Shown: positions 52,838 to 63,045, numbered from the stretch's first letter. The stretch is DNA of 64,000 nucleotides from UPXZ01 sp049840795 (GCA_049840795.1 JASGJK010000044.1:62001-126000); one strand, 5' to 3'. Numbers and translations are program-made. The notes: generated by a model not told the origin, from the sequence alone.

Positions 52838-54515
52838 TCAGATATTAAGGTGTTTTGGGAAGACATTATGTGTTTCAAGTTTCATTCTTAATTTAGTTTT
52901 TCGTCCACGTATGCTTGATTCGGATGTGTTGAAAAGCACGGCTATTTGTTTATTGTCCAGTTCCATTGAGATAAAAATAAGCAGCATCTTCTCACTTTCA
53001 CTCAACAGGCTGTCATCTTCTATGGCTATATTGGTAAGTTCTTTGAATTTCTTATTGGTAATATCCTTGTTATCTGTCTGATGAATATTAGATGATGATA
53101 CGAAATTTTGATAAACATCATTAATGGTCTGGGCAAGCTGAGGGTTTTTACATAAGTAGGTATTTGTTTTCAAATCAGAAAGAAATGATTTTAGGTATGC
53201 GTTTCGTTGTGAAATCTGCTGATAAAAGGGGAGAATAAACTCTTTTTCCATTAATTTATGTTCTGTTTTTATTTTATCATATTCGAGAAGTTTATTTTTT
53301 TTGCTCCGCCAATTGTGATTTCATTAATGTCTGTTTTCCGCGATGGCGAAAAACAACTATAACTACAATAAGCAACAACAACAAAATAACACCGGTAAAA
53401 GCTGTAATTATCAGTCTATTTCTATATTTTAATACTTTATACTCAGCCTCGGTATAATCGTATTTTTTTTCAAGTTCCAGAATATGTTTATCTAAATCCT
53501 TACTCACCGCCTTGTCTCTTAAGAAATAGGCTTTTTTATAAGCTTGAGCACTTTTCTGCCACAATTTAAGTCTCTCCGCTATTTCGCCTATGGTTGTATA
53601 ATAAAAATAATTGAGATAATAATTCGAGTCTTGTTTACATTCCTCCGCTTTTTCGGCATAATACAGAGCATTGTCAGGTTTGTTTAAATCTTTGTAGTTT
53701 TTTGCTATGCTCCTTAATGTTTTGGATAAATTCTCGTTTCTGATTTTTTCATCATTCAGCAATTGAAAGTTTATCTCCAGTGCTTTCAACGGTTCCTTGT
53801 TATATTCATAGTATGAGGATAACAGATAGTCTGTATCTGACTGCTGCGCCGGAGAAAGAACGTTAAAACCGGCTAATGTATCAATATATTGTTTGGCTTT
53901 ATTAAGTTGCTCCTCAATCAGATATGCCCAGGCGAGTTCTCTATAAGTATTAAACAGATAATCTTTATCACCATACAATTTTGCTTTTTGCGCGGCTCTC
54001 TGCAAATAGCTGATACCCTGCTGTAAGTTATCGTTATCACTGTGTATAAGCCCCAGGTAATTGTAGCAAAAAAATAATAAATAGGAGTCGCTTATCTTTT
54101 TCTTTTCCAAAAAATCAGCCGCTTCTTTTATCGGCTCGTAAGCTGTGCTATCGGTGATCCCCATCCTGTAACGTACAATACCTCTATACATCAATGAACG
54201 TGCATAGTTTATGGGGTATTCATTTTTTTTGCCGGTAAGCAATTTTGCCGATAGTTTTATCAAACTATCGGAAGTGAAATTAAAATAGGTTTTGTCTTTG
54301 GATATAACATCAAGCAGCAGATAATAACCGTAATTGTATCGGGAGAGTTCTTTCCTGTCAAATAATTTCAGGCTGTCCATCATTTTTTCGGGAGCAGTAC
54401 GCGAGATGCTGTCCAGCAGAAACAGACGCTCAAAATAAGCCCTGTCCCTCTCCCTGTGGCACCCGAAGAGCATCGGTAAAAAAAGGAGAATCCAAATAAA
54501 CCTGTCGTTTCGCAT
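52838..54515 (-). CDS. TPR - transmembrane - HTH regulator, one frameshift
   Basis: About 559 codons. I start at 54515 (MRNDRFIWILLFLPMLFGCH), a lipoprotein-like leader with the cysteine in MLFGC; the frame is open to 54581. The extracytoplasmic part is built of TPR-like helical repeats (for example YLLFFCYNYLGLIHSDNDNL and EKAEECKQDSNYYLNYFYY). A transmembrane helix (LIITAFTGVILLLLLIVVIV) and a coiled coil follow, then a break near 53290. The C-terminal region ends with a LuxR/sigma-like HTH (ELDNKQIAVLFNTSESSIRG). This architecture occurs in Bacteroidales as a one-piece sensor-regulator. It probably controls neighbouring genes such as DUF3244; targets are unknown. Confidence 0.75.
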
Positions 54516-54624
54516 ACGGTTTTTCTCGTGTTTCTTTCGGCTTGTTTTTAATACCGCACTAAAATAGTGAAAAATTCTCAAATAATCACTCTAAGTTTGC
54601 ACATAGAAAGAATTCGGAATCCCT

Positions 54625-54827
54625 CGTCCTTTCGGGTATGCTCTTCAATAGTAAAAAAATGTGTATTGGTTACTGGGATATGTCATCCCAGTTCTTGTAT
54701 TATCAGGATTTTTAACTTGCCTGCCGTTTACCCGCCGTAGGAGGGCAGGCAGGTCCGGCAATAAATTTTTATGGCAAACATATGGAATTATTTCTGTTTT
54801 TTACGGATTACAAATCATAGGTGGTCG
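54625..54827. repeat. Island inner direct repeat B, right copy
   Basis: 203 bases nearly identical to 30941-31144, same orientation, including the CCTGCC/GGCAGG inverted repeat (about 54717-54755) and the end ATAGGTGGTCG. It is followed by a second palindrome (CGGATTACAAATCCC, 54826-54840) and then repeat A after 24 bases. Confidence 0.85.
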
Positions 54828-54851
54828 GATTACAAATCCCAACGACCAGCG

Positions 54852-55199
54852 TACGAAATCATGTTCATAAATTGTCTGAAAAATGCAACTGTTTTTCGCC
54901 CTTTTTATGTTAGATTTTATTATCAAAACACAAAAAAAAGGAACTTTTCAATAAATGAAAGTTCCCTCTATAATTATACATTTTTGACGTGGATTCAATG
55001 CTTACAATAGCGCCTGAATGCGTTGTAAAAGTGTAGGATGCGAATAGTTTACAAACACCACAGCCGGATGCGGTGTAAGGTTGGATAATGCTTGAGACGA
55101 GATTTTTTTCAGCGCCGATATTAAGTCGGATGCTTTACCATTTTGCTTCACAAAATAATCTGCCTGATACTCAAACTTACGCGAGAGTACATTCATTCC
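54852..55199. repeat. Island boundary direct repeat A, right copy
   Basis: 348 bases nearly identical to 30590-30938 in the same orientation. Here it is the natural 3' end of the intact M48 gene plus its terminator, and the match continues only to 55199, inside the gene. Confidence 0.9.
54940..54965 (-). terminator. Terminator of the M48 peptidase gene
   Basis: Stem GGAACTT / AAGTTCC followed on the minus strand by a T-run, 37 bases after the stop codon. Duplicated at 30679-30704. Confidence 0.7.
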
Positions 55200-56226
55200 C
55201 AAATCTAATATTAATGAAACAGGCGAATATAAAATTCCAAACGCAAGCGTATTCAGATGGAAAGTGGCGGTAGTACCTCCCAATGCTTGTGCCAAAGCAT
55301 CGCTTTTTAATATCCAACCGAAGATAAAGAATAAAATCAACGTGTTGGGAATACTCAAAAGCATATTTTTAATGGTGTGTTTGTGCTTATAGTGCCCTAT
55401 CTCGTGTGCCAATACCGCCACAATCTCTTGCGTAGTTAAGTCGTTTATTAACGTGTCGTACAGCACAATACGTTTTTTCTTGCCAAATCCCGTGAAGTAA
55501 GCATTGGCTTTGGTAGAACGCTTGGAACCGTCAATCACATAAATATTTTTCAATTCAAATCCTACTTTTTCAGAGAAAGATTCGATGGCATTTCTCAATT
55601 CGCCCGGCTCAAGTGGTGTTTGCTTGTTGAATAGTGGAACAATTAACTCCGAATAAAACAGACTCATAAACAATCCGAAAACTGTAACGGCCGCCCAAGC
55701 AAAAAACCAAAAATAAGTAGGTGTCATTTGATAAATCCATATTATCAATGCTAAAATACCCCCTCCAATTACAATAGTAAGCAAATACGATTTTAATTTA
55801 TCTATAACAAACAGCTTGGGAGTTACTTTGTTGAATCCGAACCGTTCTTCAATCACAAATGTATCGTAAATCTCAAAGGGGATGCTTAATATATCGTTGG
55901 CAATAAATAAAATGCCGAAAAACAACAATGAAACAAGCATCGGATAACTGAAATGACTTTGTAACACTCCATCGAGCCAGCCGAAACCGCCAAAAGCATA
56001 CATACAAAGTATGATTATAAAGCTATATGTAGAGGTTAGCTGCCCGAATTTGGTATTGGTCCGAAAGTAAGATTGCTGCTTATCGTATTGCTCTGTTGAA
56101 TATATTCCTTCCAATAAACCGGGTATAGGCTTCTTAGCGTTCTTTACATTTAAACGAGAGCACACGCTCAAATACAAAATCGGCAATAATAATTACTAAA
56201 ATGAGTACGAAGATGGTTTGAACCAT
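55002..56226 (-). CDS. M48 family (Ste24/CAAX protease-like) membrane metalloprotease, one frameshift
   Basis: Integral membrane zinc protease of about 408 codons. I start at 56226 (MVQTIFVLILVIIIADFVFE); a frame break near 56160, after ERVLS, explains why the main open frame begins only at 56186. It has several transmembrane helices, the zinc motif AVLAHEIGHYKHKHT with the HEXXH histidines and catalytic Glu, and the third ligand region SRKFEYQADYF near the end. GKKKRIVLYDTL precedes the active site, as in the Ste24 group. It probably removes damaged or misfolded membrane proteins; it is unlikely to process prenyl proteins in a bacterium. Its 3' end was copied to the other side of the island. 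Confidence 0.88.
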
Positions 56227-56330
56227 AAAAATTTATTTTATTTTTGTACAAAGTTACAAGAAAAAGTCAAGATAAGCTGCAACTCTAAAAAATAATTATC
56301 ATTATTAAACAAAATAAAACTGTGTGATTT

Positions 56331-57530
56331 ATGACAATGTACTTCTTTGAACTCATTGTGTTGATTACAATTATCACCGCTTGCGATTACTGGTTTTTCA
56401 GAAAGATGAAAAAACACCGGTTTTATCATTGGTTTGCACACTTGTCGTTAGTACCCGGTATGCTTTTTATTCTACTTTTTTTCTATACTCGTTTTGGTTT
56501 CAGATACAATCATTATTATGTGGTTTCTACGCTATTGCAATGGGCTTTCTTTATCTTCGGCCTTGTATATATACCCAAAATCATCTATATACTGTTTTAT
56601 TATCTCAATAATATATACTGTAAAAAACGCAAAGTTCACTCCTACCTCTTTCGCCGTATCGGATATGCAGTCGGCATTTTTTCGGTACTCGTAATGGGAT
56701 ACGGCAATGTTATTACACGTGATGATGTAGAATTGGTAAAGAAAGACATTGACGTGAAGCAACTTCCGCCCGCGTTTGATAAGTATAAAATTGCCATTTT
56801 TGCCGATTTGCACATTGGTAACTGGAACAACCGGTATCAAATGATGGAGCGCATATCACAAATTATTGATAAAGAAGAACCGGATATCATCGTATTCGCA
56901 GGCGATATGGTCAATAACTTTGCGGACGAACTTCAGGGCTGGAAACCTTATTTTGCTTCGTTAAAATCAAAGTATGGAATGTTTGCCATACTCGGTAACC
57001 ATGATCATGGCGACTACGCTAACTGGAAAAGTATTGATGGCAAAGCCGACAACCTGAAAAGAATTAAAAAGGGGATCGAAGAATTGGGATTTAAGTTATT
57101 ATTAAACGAGCACTACGATTTAACGCTGGGGAAGGACACAATAACATTGGTAGGTGTAGAAAATTACAGCGACGATACCGATAAACCGAATTACTGCGAT
57201 TTGAAAAAAGCGTTGGCAAAAACAAATACAAACCGTAAAAAGATACTGCTCACACACGACCCTAAACATTGGAATGCGGAAGTAACGGGAAAAGATGATA
57301 TTTTTCTCACCATCTCAGGGCATACCCACGGAGGACAAATCGGAATAATTAATAAATGTATCCGATTCTCTCCGGTGATGTTTTCGTTTAAGCAATGGGA
57401 AGGATTATACCAACAAAACAACCAGTATATTTACGTCAATAGAGGTGTGGGCTTTGTCGGCATTCCGATGCGCATAGGTGTAAAACCGGAAGTAACCGTT
57501 CTCACCTTAAAAGCTGCCGCTCCCCACTAA
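56331..57530 (+). CDS. Membrane-anchored metallophosphoesterase (YkuE/calcineurin-like)
   Basis: 399 residues, intact. The first 130 residues hold several transmembrane helices (YFFELIVLITIITACDYWFF, MLFILLFFYTRFGF, LLQWAFFIFGLVYI). The calcineurin-like catalytic domain follows, with the metal-ligand motifs FADLHIGNWN, FAGDMVNN, LGNHDHGDYAN and SGHTHGGQIG, and a conserved YVNRGVG near the end. Substrate unknown; members of this group act on lipid-linked or nucleotide phosphates. It is convergent with the protease gene, leaving 5 bases between stop codons. Confidence 0.9.
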   Translation: MTMYFFELIVLITIITACDYWFFRKMKKHRFYHWFAHLSLVPGMLFILLFFYTRFGFRYNHYYVVSTLLQWAFFIFGLVYIPKIIYILFYYLNNIYCKKRKVHSYLFRRIGYAVGIFSVLVMGYGNVITRDDVELVKKDIDVKQLPPAFDKYKIAIFADLHIGNWNNRYQMMERISQIIDKEEPDIIVFAGDMVNNFADELQGWKPYFASLKSKYGMFAILGNHDHGDYANWKSIDGKADNLKRIKKGIEELGFKLLLNEHYDLTLGKDTITLVGVENYSDDTDKPNYCDLKKALAKTNTNRKKILLTHDPKHWNAEVTGKDDIFLTISGHTHGGQIGIINKCIRFSPVMFSFKQWEGLYQQNNQYIYVNRGVGFVGIPMRIGVKPEVTVLTLKAAAPH

Positions 57531-57535
57531 CTCAA

Positions 57536-59197
57536 TTAACGTTTCATATTCAGTATCCGATTATATTTATCTGTATCATTAAGCAGTTCGATGGCTGTTT
57601 TTATTTCTTTGTCGTCTTTCAACGAATATTGTATTTGTCCTTTTTGATAATAATACCGTTTCAATATTTCTAATGACAACATCTCCTCTATATCTTTGCG
57701 GTTTTCTTTTATGTTCTCAGCTACATTCGGCGTTATTTTTACTTTTAACGAATCAAATTCTGCCGAAGCTTTCGCATCCAACCCTTCGTACTTTGCAATT
57801 TCATAAAGTTGATTATAGTATTTTTCTGTTTGAGTAGTATATTTAAATTTTTTCTCATTCAGCAAATAATCTGTAAATTGATTAAATTCCTCATCTGACA
57901 ACTTAAAATCTTGCGGTAAAGCAATTGTAGGATGGCTATAAAAATAACGGGTAGCATAGTCAAAATACAGATTCTGAGCAAAAATATAGTAAGCGATATT
58001 CAGTTTTCGTGTATCGGTGGTCACCGTATCGGGCAAAATGCCTCCCCCGTCTTTCACTATTCGCCCATTTTTGGTATGAAATATCGAAATCAAGCTATCC
58101 GGTACGCGCCCTACACTTCCATCAGCACTACGGTGACTGTAATCCAACGCCTGAATACATCGTCCGCTGGGAATAAAATATTTAGCGATGGTTACTTTCA
58201 AATTTCCACCGTACCCTACCGGACGTATATTCTGCACTAAACCCTTACCAAAAGTACGTTCGCCTATAATTACCCCTCTATCTAAGTCTTGTAATGAGCC
58301 GCATAATATCTCCGAAGCTGATGCAGAACCTCTGTTTACTAACACGGCTAATTTCATATCGGGAAACAATGGTTCGGAAGGAGTCTTGTATTCTCTGTCC
58401 ACCAAAGAATGATTTTTCCCCTTTGTGGTAACCACGTTAGTGCCTTTGGGCGTAAAATAACCAACAATCTTCACCGCTTCATCAATAATTCCTCCACCGT
58501 TATCGCGTATATCAATGATAAGTGATTTGATGTTATGCGCTTTTACCATTTCGCTGACAATTGCTTTTACTTCCGTTGCCGTCTTATCCGTAAAATCTTT
58601 AATTAAAATATAACCCGTATTACCTGATATTACATTAGAATAGCTCACAGAGTTAAATTGCAGATTTTCACGTAAAAATTTCTTTACAATCGGTTTCTTC
58701 ACTTCGGGGCGACGTACTTTCACTTCAATCGGCGTTCCGTTTTTTCCCTTCAACATCGCACTAACATCGGCTGTAGATTTTCCCTTTGTACTTACGCCAT
58801 CCACTTCCAAGAGAACATCACCCGCACGTAAGTCATTTTTTTGAGCCGGAAGTCCTTCATAAGGCTCCGCGATAACAATTTCGTTATTCACTTGCGTTAT
58901 CAGTGCACCTATACCTGCATACTCACCGGTAGTCATCATTTTAATTTCATCGTCCATCTCTTCCGGAATATATTCAGTATATGGATCGAGTTTCTCAAGC
59001 ATTGCCGCAATTCCAGATTGTACCAAATCGTTGTAATCCAACTTATCAACATAAAACATATCCAACTCACGCAAAACGGAGTTAAATACACTCAGGTTTT
59101 TTGTTATGCTAAATGTTTTCTCTTCATTCTCTTTATTCTGCGCAAACGCAATAGATACCGATACAAGAACAACAAGTGATAATAAATATTTTTTCAT
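57536..59197 (-). CDS. C-terminal processing peptidase (S41/CtpA family)
   Basis: Periplasmic serine protease of about 553 residues, intact. I start at 59197, at the signal peptide (MKKYLLSLVVLVSVSIAFAQ); the frame is open to 59248. A PDZ domain (GIGALITQVNNEIVIAEPY and LRAGDVLLEVDGVSTKGKS) precedes the S41 catalytic domain, with the Ser in NRGSASASEIL and the Lys in TFGKGLVQNI, plus IDIRDNGGGIIDEAVK. A helical C-terminal region follows, as is usual in Bacteroidetes members. It probably trims or degrades envelope proteins. Confidence 0.92.
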   Translation of the reverse strand: MKKYLLSLVVLVSVSIAFAQNKENEEKTFSITKNLSVFNSVLRELDMFYVDKLDYNDLVQSGIAAMLEKLDPYTEYIPEEMDDEIKMMTTGEYAGIGALITQVNNEIVIAEPYEGLPAQKNDLRAGDVLLEVDGVSTKGKSTADVSAMLKGKNGTPIEVKVRRPEVKKPIVKKFLRENLQFNSVSYSNVISGNTGYILIKDFTDKTATEVKAIVSEMVKAHNIKSLIIDIRDNGGGIIDEAVKIVGYFTPKGTNVVTTKGKNHSLVDREYKTPSEPLFPDMKLAVLVNRGSASASEILCGSLQDLDRGVIIGERTFGKGLVQNIRPVGYGGNLKVTIAKYFIPSGRCIQALDYSHRSADGSVGRVPDSLISIFHTKNGRIVKDGGGILPDTVTTDTRKLNIAYYIFAQNLYFDYATRYFYSHPTIALPQDFKLSDEEFNQFTDYLLNEKKFKYTTQTEKYYNQLYEIAKYEGLDAKASAEFDSLKVKITPNVAENIKENRKDIEEMLSLEILKRYYYQKGQIQYSLKDDKEIKTAIELLNDTDKYNRILNMKR

Positions 59198-59331
59198 GTG
59201 TTTATATTTTTTTTTTACAATTATCAGATAAAACTCGCACATAATCATCTCTTTGTATATTGCCTCTTGTGCTTGTTTAATTTTTCATATTTTATTGCTT
59301 GATTCTCTTAAACTTTTTATTACAATTTGCT

Positions 59332-59787
59332 TCACAGTGTAACTCCCGGAGGCAGAAAAGCGCTGACATCTTTTCCGTATGATATTAAATCCCTAAGAAT
59401 AGTGGACGAGATAAACGAATAGTCCGACTCGGTAAATAATATCACCGTTTCAACACCGGTTAAACTCCGGTTGGTATTGGCAATGCTGTGCTCGTATTCA
59501 AAATCGGACACAGAACGTATTCCTCTCAAAATATAAGGCGCTTGTACCGATAATGCAAAATCAACAGTCAAATAATTGTATGACAGCGCATTGACACGTG
59601 GCTCATTTTTGAAAGCCTGTCGAATTATATCTAACCGCCTATCTTCATCAAAGAGTGTTTTCTTAGCTTGGTTCACTCCTACTGCCACAATTATCTCATC
59701 AAAGATCCTTAATCCACGCATCACAATGCTGTAATGACCGATAGTAAACGGATCGAATGTACCCGGAAAGATAGCTCGTTTGATCAT
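59332..59787 (-). CDS. coaD: Phosphopantetheine adenylyltransferase
   Basis: Fourth step of coenzyme A synthesis: ATP + 4'-phosphopantetheine gives dephospho-CoA + PPi, in the cytosol. 151 residues, intact and of normal length. It has the nucleotidyltransferase motif GTFDPFTIGH at the N-terminus, ILRGIRSVSDFEYE in the middle and the ISSTILRDL (ISSTxxR) motif near the end. It is followed by the ctp gene 135 bases downstream. The promoter -7 box is at 59828-59835. Confidence 0.96.
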   Translation of the reverse strand: MIKRAIFPGTFDPFTIGHYSIVMRGLRIFDEIIVAVGVNQAKKTLFDEDRRLDIIRQAFKNEPRVNALSYNYLTVDFALSVQAPYILRGIRSVSDFEYEHSIANTNRSLTGVETVILFTESDYSFISSTILRDLISYGKDVSAFLPPGVTL

Positions 59788-59827
59788 AAAATTAGCAGTT
59801 TAAATGTATGAAATTAGAAATAAGCGA

Positions 59828-59835
59828 CAAAGATA
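59828..59835 (-). promoter_or_regulatory. Predicted -7 box of the coaD promoter
   Basis: TATCTTTG on the minus strand, a perfect TAnnTTTG match, 40 bases before the coaD start. No clear TTG was found at the usual distance. Confidence 0.4.
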
Positions 59836-59951
59836 CAGTTTTTTTTAACGTAACTGATTCTTACACGGATTGTTTTATATTTTTTAGTACTATCCAAACA
59901 ATGAAAAGTCTGCGATTTATTTAACTGACAACAACGATTTTGTTTTCTAAA

Positions 59952-59982
59952 TTGTGATTTTAGATAAAATAATGTACTTTTG
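59952..59982 (+). promoter_or_regulatory. Predicted promoter of the polysaccharide genes at 60005
   Basis: TTG (59952-59954) and a perfect TAnnTTTG box (TACTTTTG, 59975-59982) are separated by 20 bases. The -7 box is 22 bases before the start codon at 60005. Confidence 0.55.
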
Positions 59983-60004
59983 TTGTAAATAACGATCGGG
60001 AAAT

Positions 60005-60883
60005 ATGCAAATTTTTCATTTGAAACACGATAAAATTGATTTGGAGAAGTGGGATAATATTATTTCAGCATCAAAAAATTCGATGATTTATGCTAATTCC
60101 TGGTTTTTGAATGTTGTTTCGCCCGATTGGGAAGCATTGGTTAGTGATAATTACGAATACGTGATGCCACTCCCCGTGAAAAAAAAACTGGGCATCAAAT
60201 ACCTTGTACAACCGATTATAGCAAAGCAATTGGGCATTTTTTCTTCCGGACACATTGATGCCCTTATAGTCAGCCGGTTTATAAAATCAATACCTTATTA
60301 CAGTTATGAAATAAATCTGAATGAAGGTAATTGTGCCGAAAGCGGCACTAAACTTCCCAATTTATTACTGAATTTAGCGCTGAGTTATGATAATTTGGTA
60401 AAGAGTTTCTCTGTTAATACAATGAGAAACATCAGAAAGGCGGGGAAATGCCTCCTGCGAATTGACTGGGAATTGAATCTCAATGATTTTCTACACTTTT
60501 ATTTTGAAGAGGAAAGATATTATCTCTTACCTGACAAAAAGATAACGACTACCCTCATAAAAACAGCTTTAGAGCATAACAATATACAATTGATAGGAGC
60601 TAAAACTTTAGATGGTCGTTTGATTGCTGTATTAGGGTTGCTAACCTCGACAAACCGTTTAATATATCTTTTGGCATCATCCAATAAAGAAGGAAAAAAT
60701 AAGTCGGCAATGTTTTTTTTGGTGAATGAAGTGATTCGGAAAAATGCGAATACTGACGTTGTATTAGACTTTGAAGGTTCTAAAATTGATGGAATAGCGC
60801 GGTTTTATAAAGGCTTTGGAGCTAAACCTATCTCCTATTTTTCTATCAAAAGATTCAGACCTACATTATTGATAAAACAATGA
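60005..60883 (+). CDS. GNAT/FemAB-like acyl- or aminoacyltransferase
   Basis: 292 residues, intact. The first half is a diverged acetyltransferase-like domain (ISASKNSMIYANSWFLNVVS, YVMPLPVKKKLGIKYLVQP). The second half has the FemAB/GNAT fold signs SVNTMRNIRKAG, GAKTLDGRLIAVLGLLT and DFEGSKIDGIARFYKGFGAK. In Bacteroidetes such genes lie among surface-polysaccharide and glycolipid genes, as here. The donor and acceptor are unknown. It overlaps the next gene as ATGA (60880-60883), indicating coupled translation. Confidence 0.75.
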   Translation: MQIFHLKHDKIDLEKWDNIISASKNSMIYANSWFLNVVSPDWEALVSDNYEYVMPLPVKKKLGIKYLVQPIIAKQLGIFSSGHIDALIVSRFIKSIPYYSYEINLNEGNCAESGTKLPNLLLNLALSYDNLVKSFSVNTMRNIRKAGKCLLRIDWELNLNDFLHFYFEEERYYLLPDKKITTTLIKTALEHNNIQLIGAKTLDGRLIAVLGLLTSTNRLIYLLASSNKEGKNKSAMFFLVNEVIRKNANTDVVLDFEGSKIDGIARFYKGFGAKPISYFSIKRFRPTLLIKQ

Positions 60884-62026
60884 AAAAAATAGCTTTTGTC
60901 TTGAGTGCTCACTATTCTTCTGACGATAGAAATATTTTATCATTACACCAAAACTCTTGTGGAAAAATCATTTGATGTGTATATCATTTCTACAAGAGAA
61001 GATAACCAACAGACAATAAATAATGTAACAGTCGATTCTTTTAATGGAAATTCTTTTTCTTATAAAAAAACAATAAGCACAGTTGTCGAGAAATTGAGTC
61101 ATATTTCACCCGATGTGATTATATGTGATTATCCCATTGCTGTAATAGCTGCGAAACATTACACAAGGAGTAAAAAAGTTCCGATTATTTATGAAGTCAC
61201 CGAATGGTATCCATCGAAAAAAAATTTAACTAATAAAAATATTATTATCAAAACAATAAAGAGTATTTTATTGATAGTAATAAACTTGTATAGCGGGCTT
61301 CTTTGCGATCAGTTCATCTTTGGTGAATACTACAAATCATTACCTTTTAAAATATTTTTTTGGAAAAGGAAATATCATATACCCTATTACTTTGACGCTG
61401 AATACTTAACAACATATCCGGTTAATCAATTCATAGACAAAGAGATCAATTGTTTATACAGTGGTCTCATCAACAAAAACAAGGGCATCGAGAATATAAT
61501 TAAAGCTATAAACTACGCCGCGTCCATTAAAAATGAAACTATTTTTAAGTTGACAATCATCGGTAAGTTTGAAACTGATGTAGATAGAATTGAGTTTGAG
61601 AAATTAACAAAAAACCCACATAAAAACTTTTCTTTCGTATTAATCAACAATTTGTCTTTTACGGAATATTGCAAAATAATAGGCAACTATGATATATATT
61701 TTGACTTGCGGGAAAAAGATGTTGAAAATAATCACTGCTTACCCATAAAATTATTTCTTTACACAGCTTGCGAAAGACCTGTGATATATTCTAATTTAAA
61801 ATCTATCCAAAAAGAAATAAAAGATCATACAGCCGGATATTTTTGCGCGCCTGATAATAAAAAAGATATTGCAATGAGACTGATTTACTATATAAATAAT
61901 AAAGAAAGCTATTTTGAACATTGTAGGTTAGCCAAAGCAATTTACAAAGAAAAATATTGTTGGGAAACGATTAAGAATAATTTATTGGAGGCTGTAAATT
62001 ATACCGACACCGACTCAAGCGCGTAA
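60880..62026 (+). CDS. Glycosyltransferase (GT4-like), one frameshift near the start
   Basis: About 382 codons, starting with the ATG at 60880 that overlaps the preceding stop. The first 18 codons (MKKIAFVLSAHYSSDDR) are in one frame and the rest in another, with the break near 60935. The protein continues HYTKTLVEKSFDVYIISTRE, then YEVTEWYPSKKN, and the GT-B C-terminal domain has CLYSGLINKNKGIENIIKAI and LFLYTACERPVIYSNLKSIQ. This fits a GT4 family enzyme of the envelope-polysaccharide type. Its sugar is unknown. It converges with the GT2 gene, with 4 bases between stops. Confidence 0.8.
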
Positions 62027-62030
62027 GTTT

Positions 62031-63031
62031 TTATAGCTTCATCCATTGAGAAATGAGAAAACGTGTCACTCTTCCACCTAAGCGGTATCTTTTGGTTGAA
62101 TAAGAAGCCGTTTCAAATGCTTCTTTTGTAAAAGGAATAGATTTCAGATATTTTATATTTTGAATCAACTCCAAAACGCTTTTATTTGAGTAGAAGTTTT
62201 CTAACAAATAATTTGAAAATTCCTTTTTTACCGATTGGTAAAAAAGAAGTTTATATTTTTCAAAAGAATTATTTCTTTTAAAAAATTCCAAACCACCACT
62301 TTACCATTCGCTCTATACGTACAGTTTCTGTAACTCGGCACGTTTACAGCGCTGTTTTTGTGTATTAAATGAAAATACAATGGCATCTGACAGTAAGAAA
62401 TTTTAGAGGCGTAAAAAACACTTTTTATTTGAAATATTCTGTCTTCGGGCGTACATATTCTGGTATCTTCAAAAAAGATATTATTCTCTTCTAAAAACGA
62501 GTTTTTATATAAATTGGGATGAATATTGGCAAAAATCGGTGAAAGGGTAACATCATCACCACCCGAAATTAAATCTTTCAATACAAATTCTCTCAATTCA
62601 CTATCCAACAGAGTATCAGGCAACGCTGTTTGAGCTATTTCTTTTTCTTTTTTTTCGATATTAACCCCTAAAACAATATCGTAATCTCGTTTTTTTGCTT
62701 CGTTGTATAAAACTTCATACATTGTAAGCTCTCTAAAATCGTCATGATCCGAAAAACCGATATATTCTCCCTTTGCAATTTTTAAGCCTTTATTTCTGCT
62801 TTCTCCAATATGTAAGTTCTCATCGTTTTCTATAATAACAATTCTATGATCTTTTGCCGCATATTGCTTTGCTATCTCATCTGTTCCGTCAGAGGGACAA
62901 TCCAAAATCAAAACAATCTCAATCTCGACAAGTGACTGATTCACAATTGTATCTATACATTTCACAAACTTATCGCTTGCGTTATATACTGGTACAATAA
63001 CGCTCACTTTAGGAACTGAAGCTACTGACAT
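62031..63031 (-). CDS. Family 2 glycosyltransferase, one frameshift
   Basis: About 333 codons. The GT-A N-terminal domain has VSVIVPVYNASDKFVKCIDT, the second motif IGESRNKGLKIAKGEYIGFS and the metal-binding DHDD. The C-terminal part includes CTPEDRIFQIKSVFYASK. A frame break near 62285, after NGKVVVW, moves the last 83 codons to another frame ending in SQWMKL. Probable role: sugar transfer in surface-polysaccharide synthesis. It is 14 bases downstream of the methyltransferase gene, in the same unit. Confidence 0.85.
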
Positions 63032-63045
63032 ATACTAATTGATTT

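Noticed and set aside
54828..54851. An attachment core between repeats B and A on the right side
   Set aside because: The 24 bases have no counterpart on the left, where A and B abut, and no integrase gene is present.
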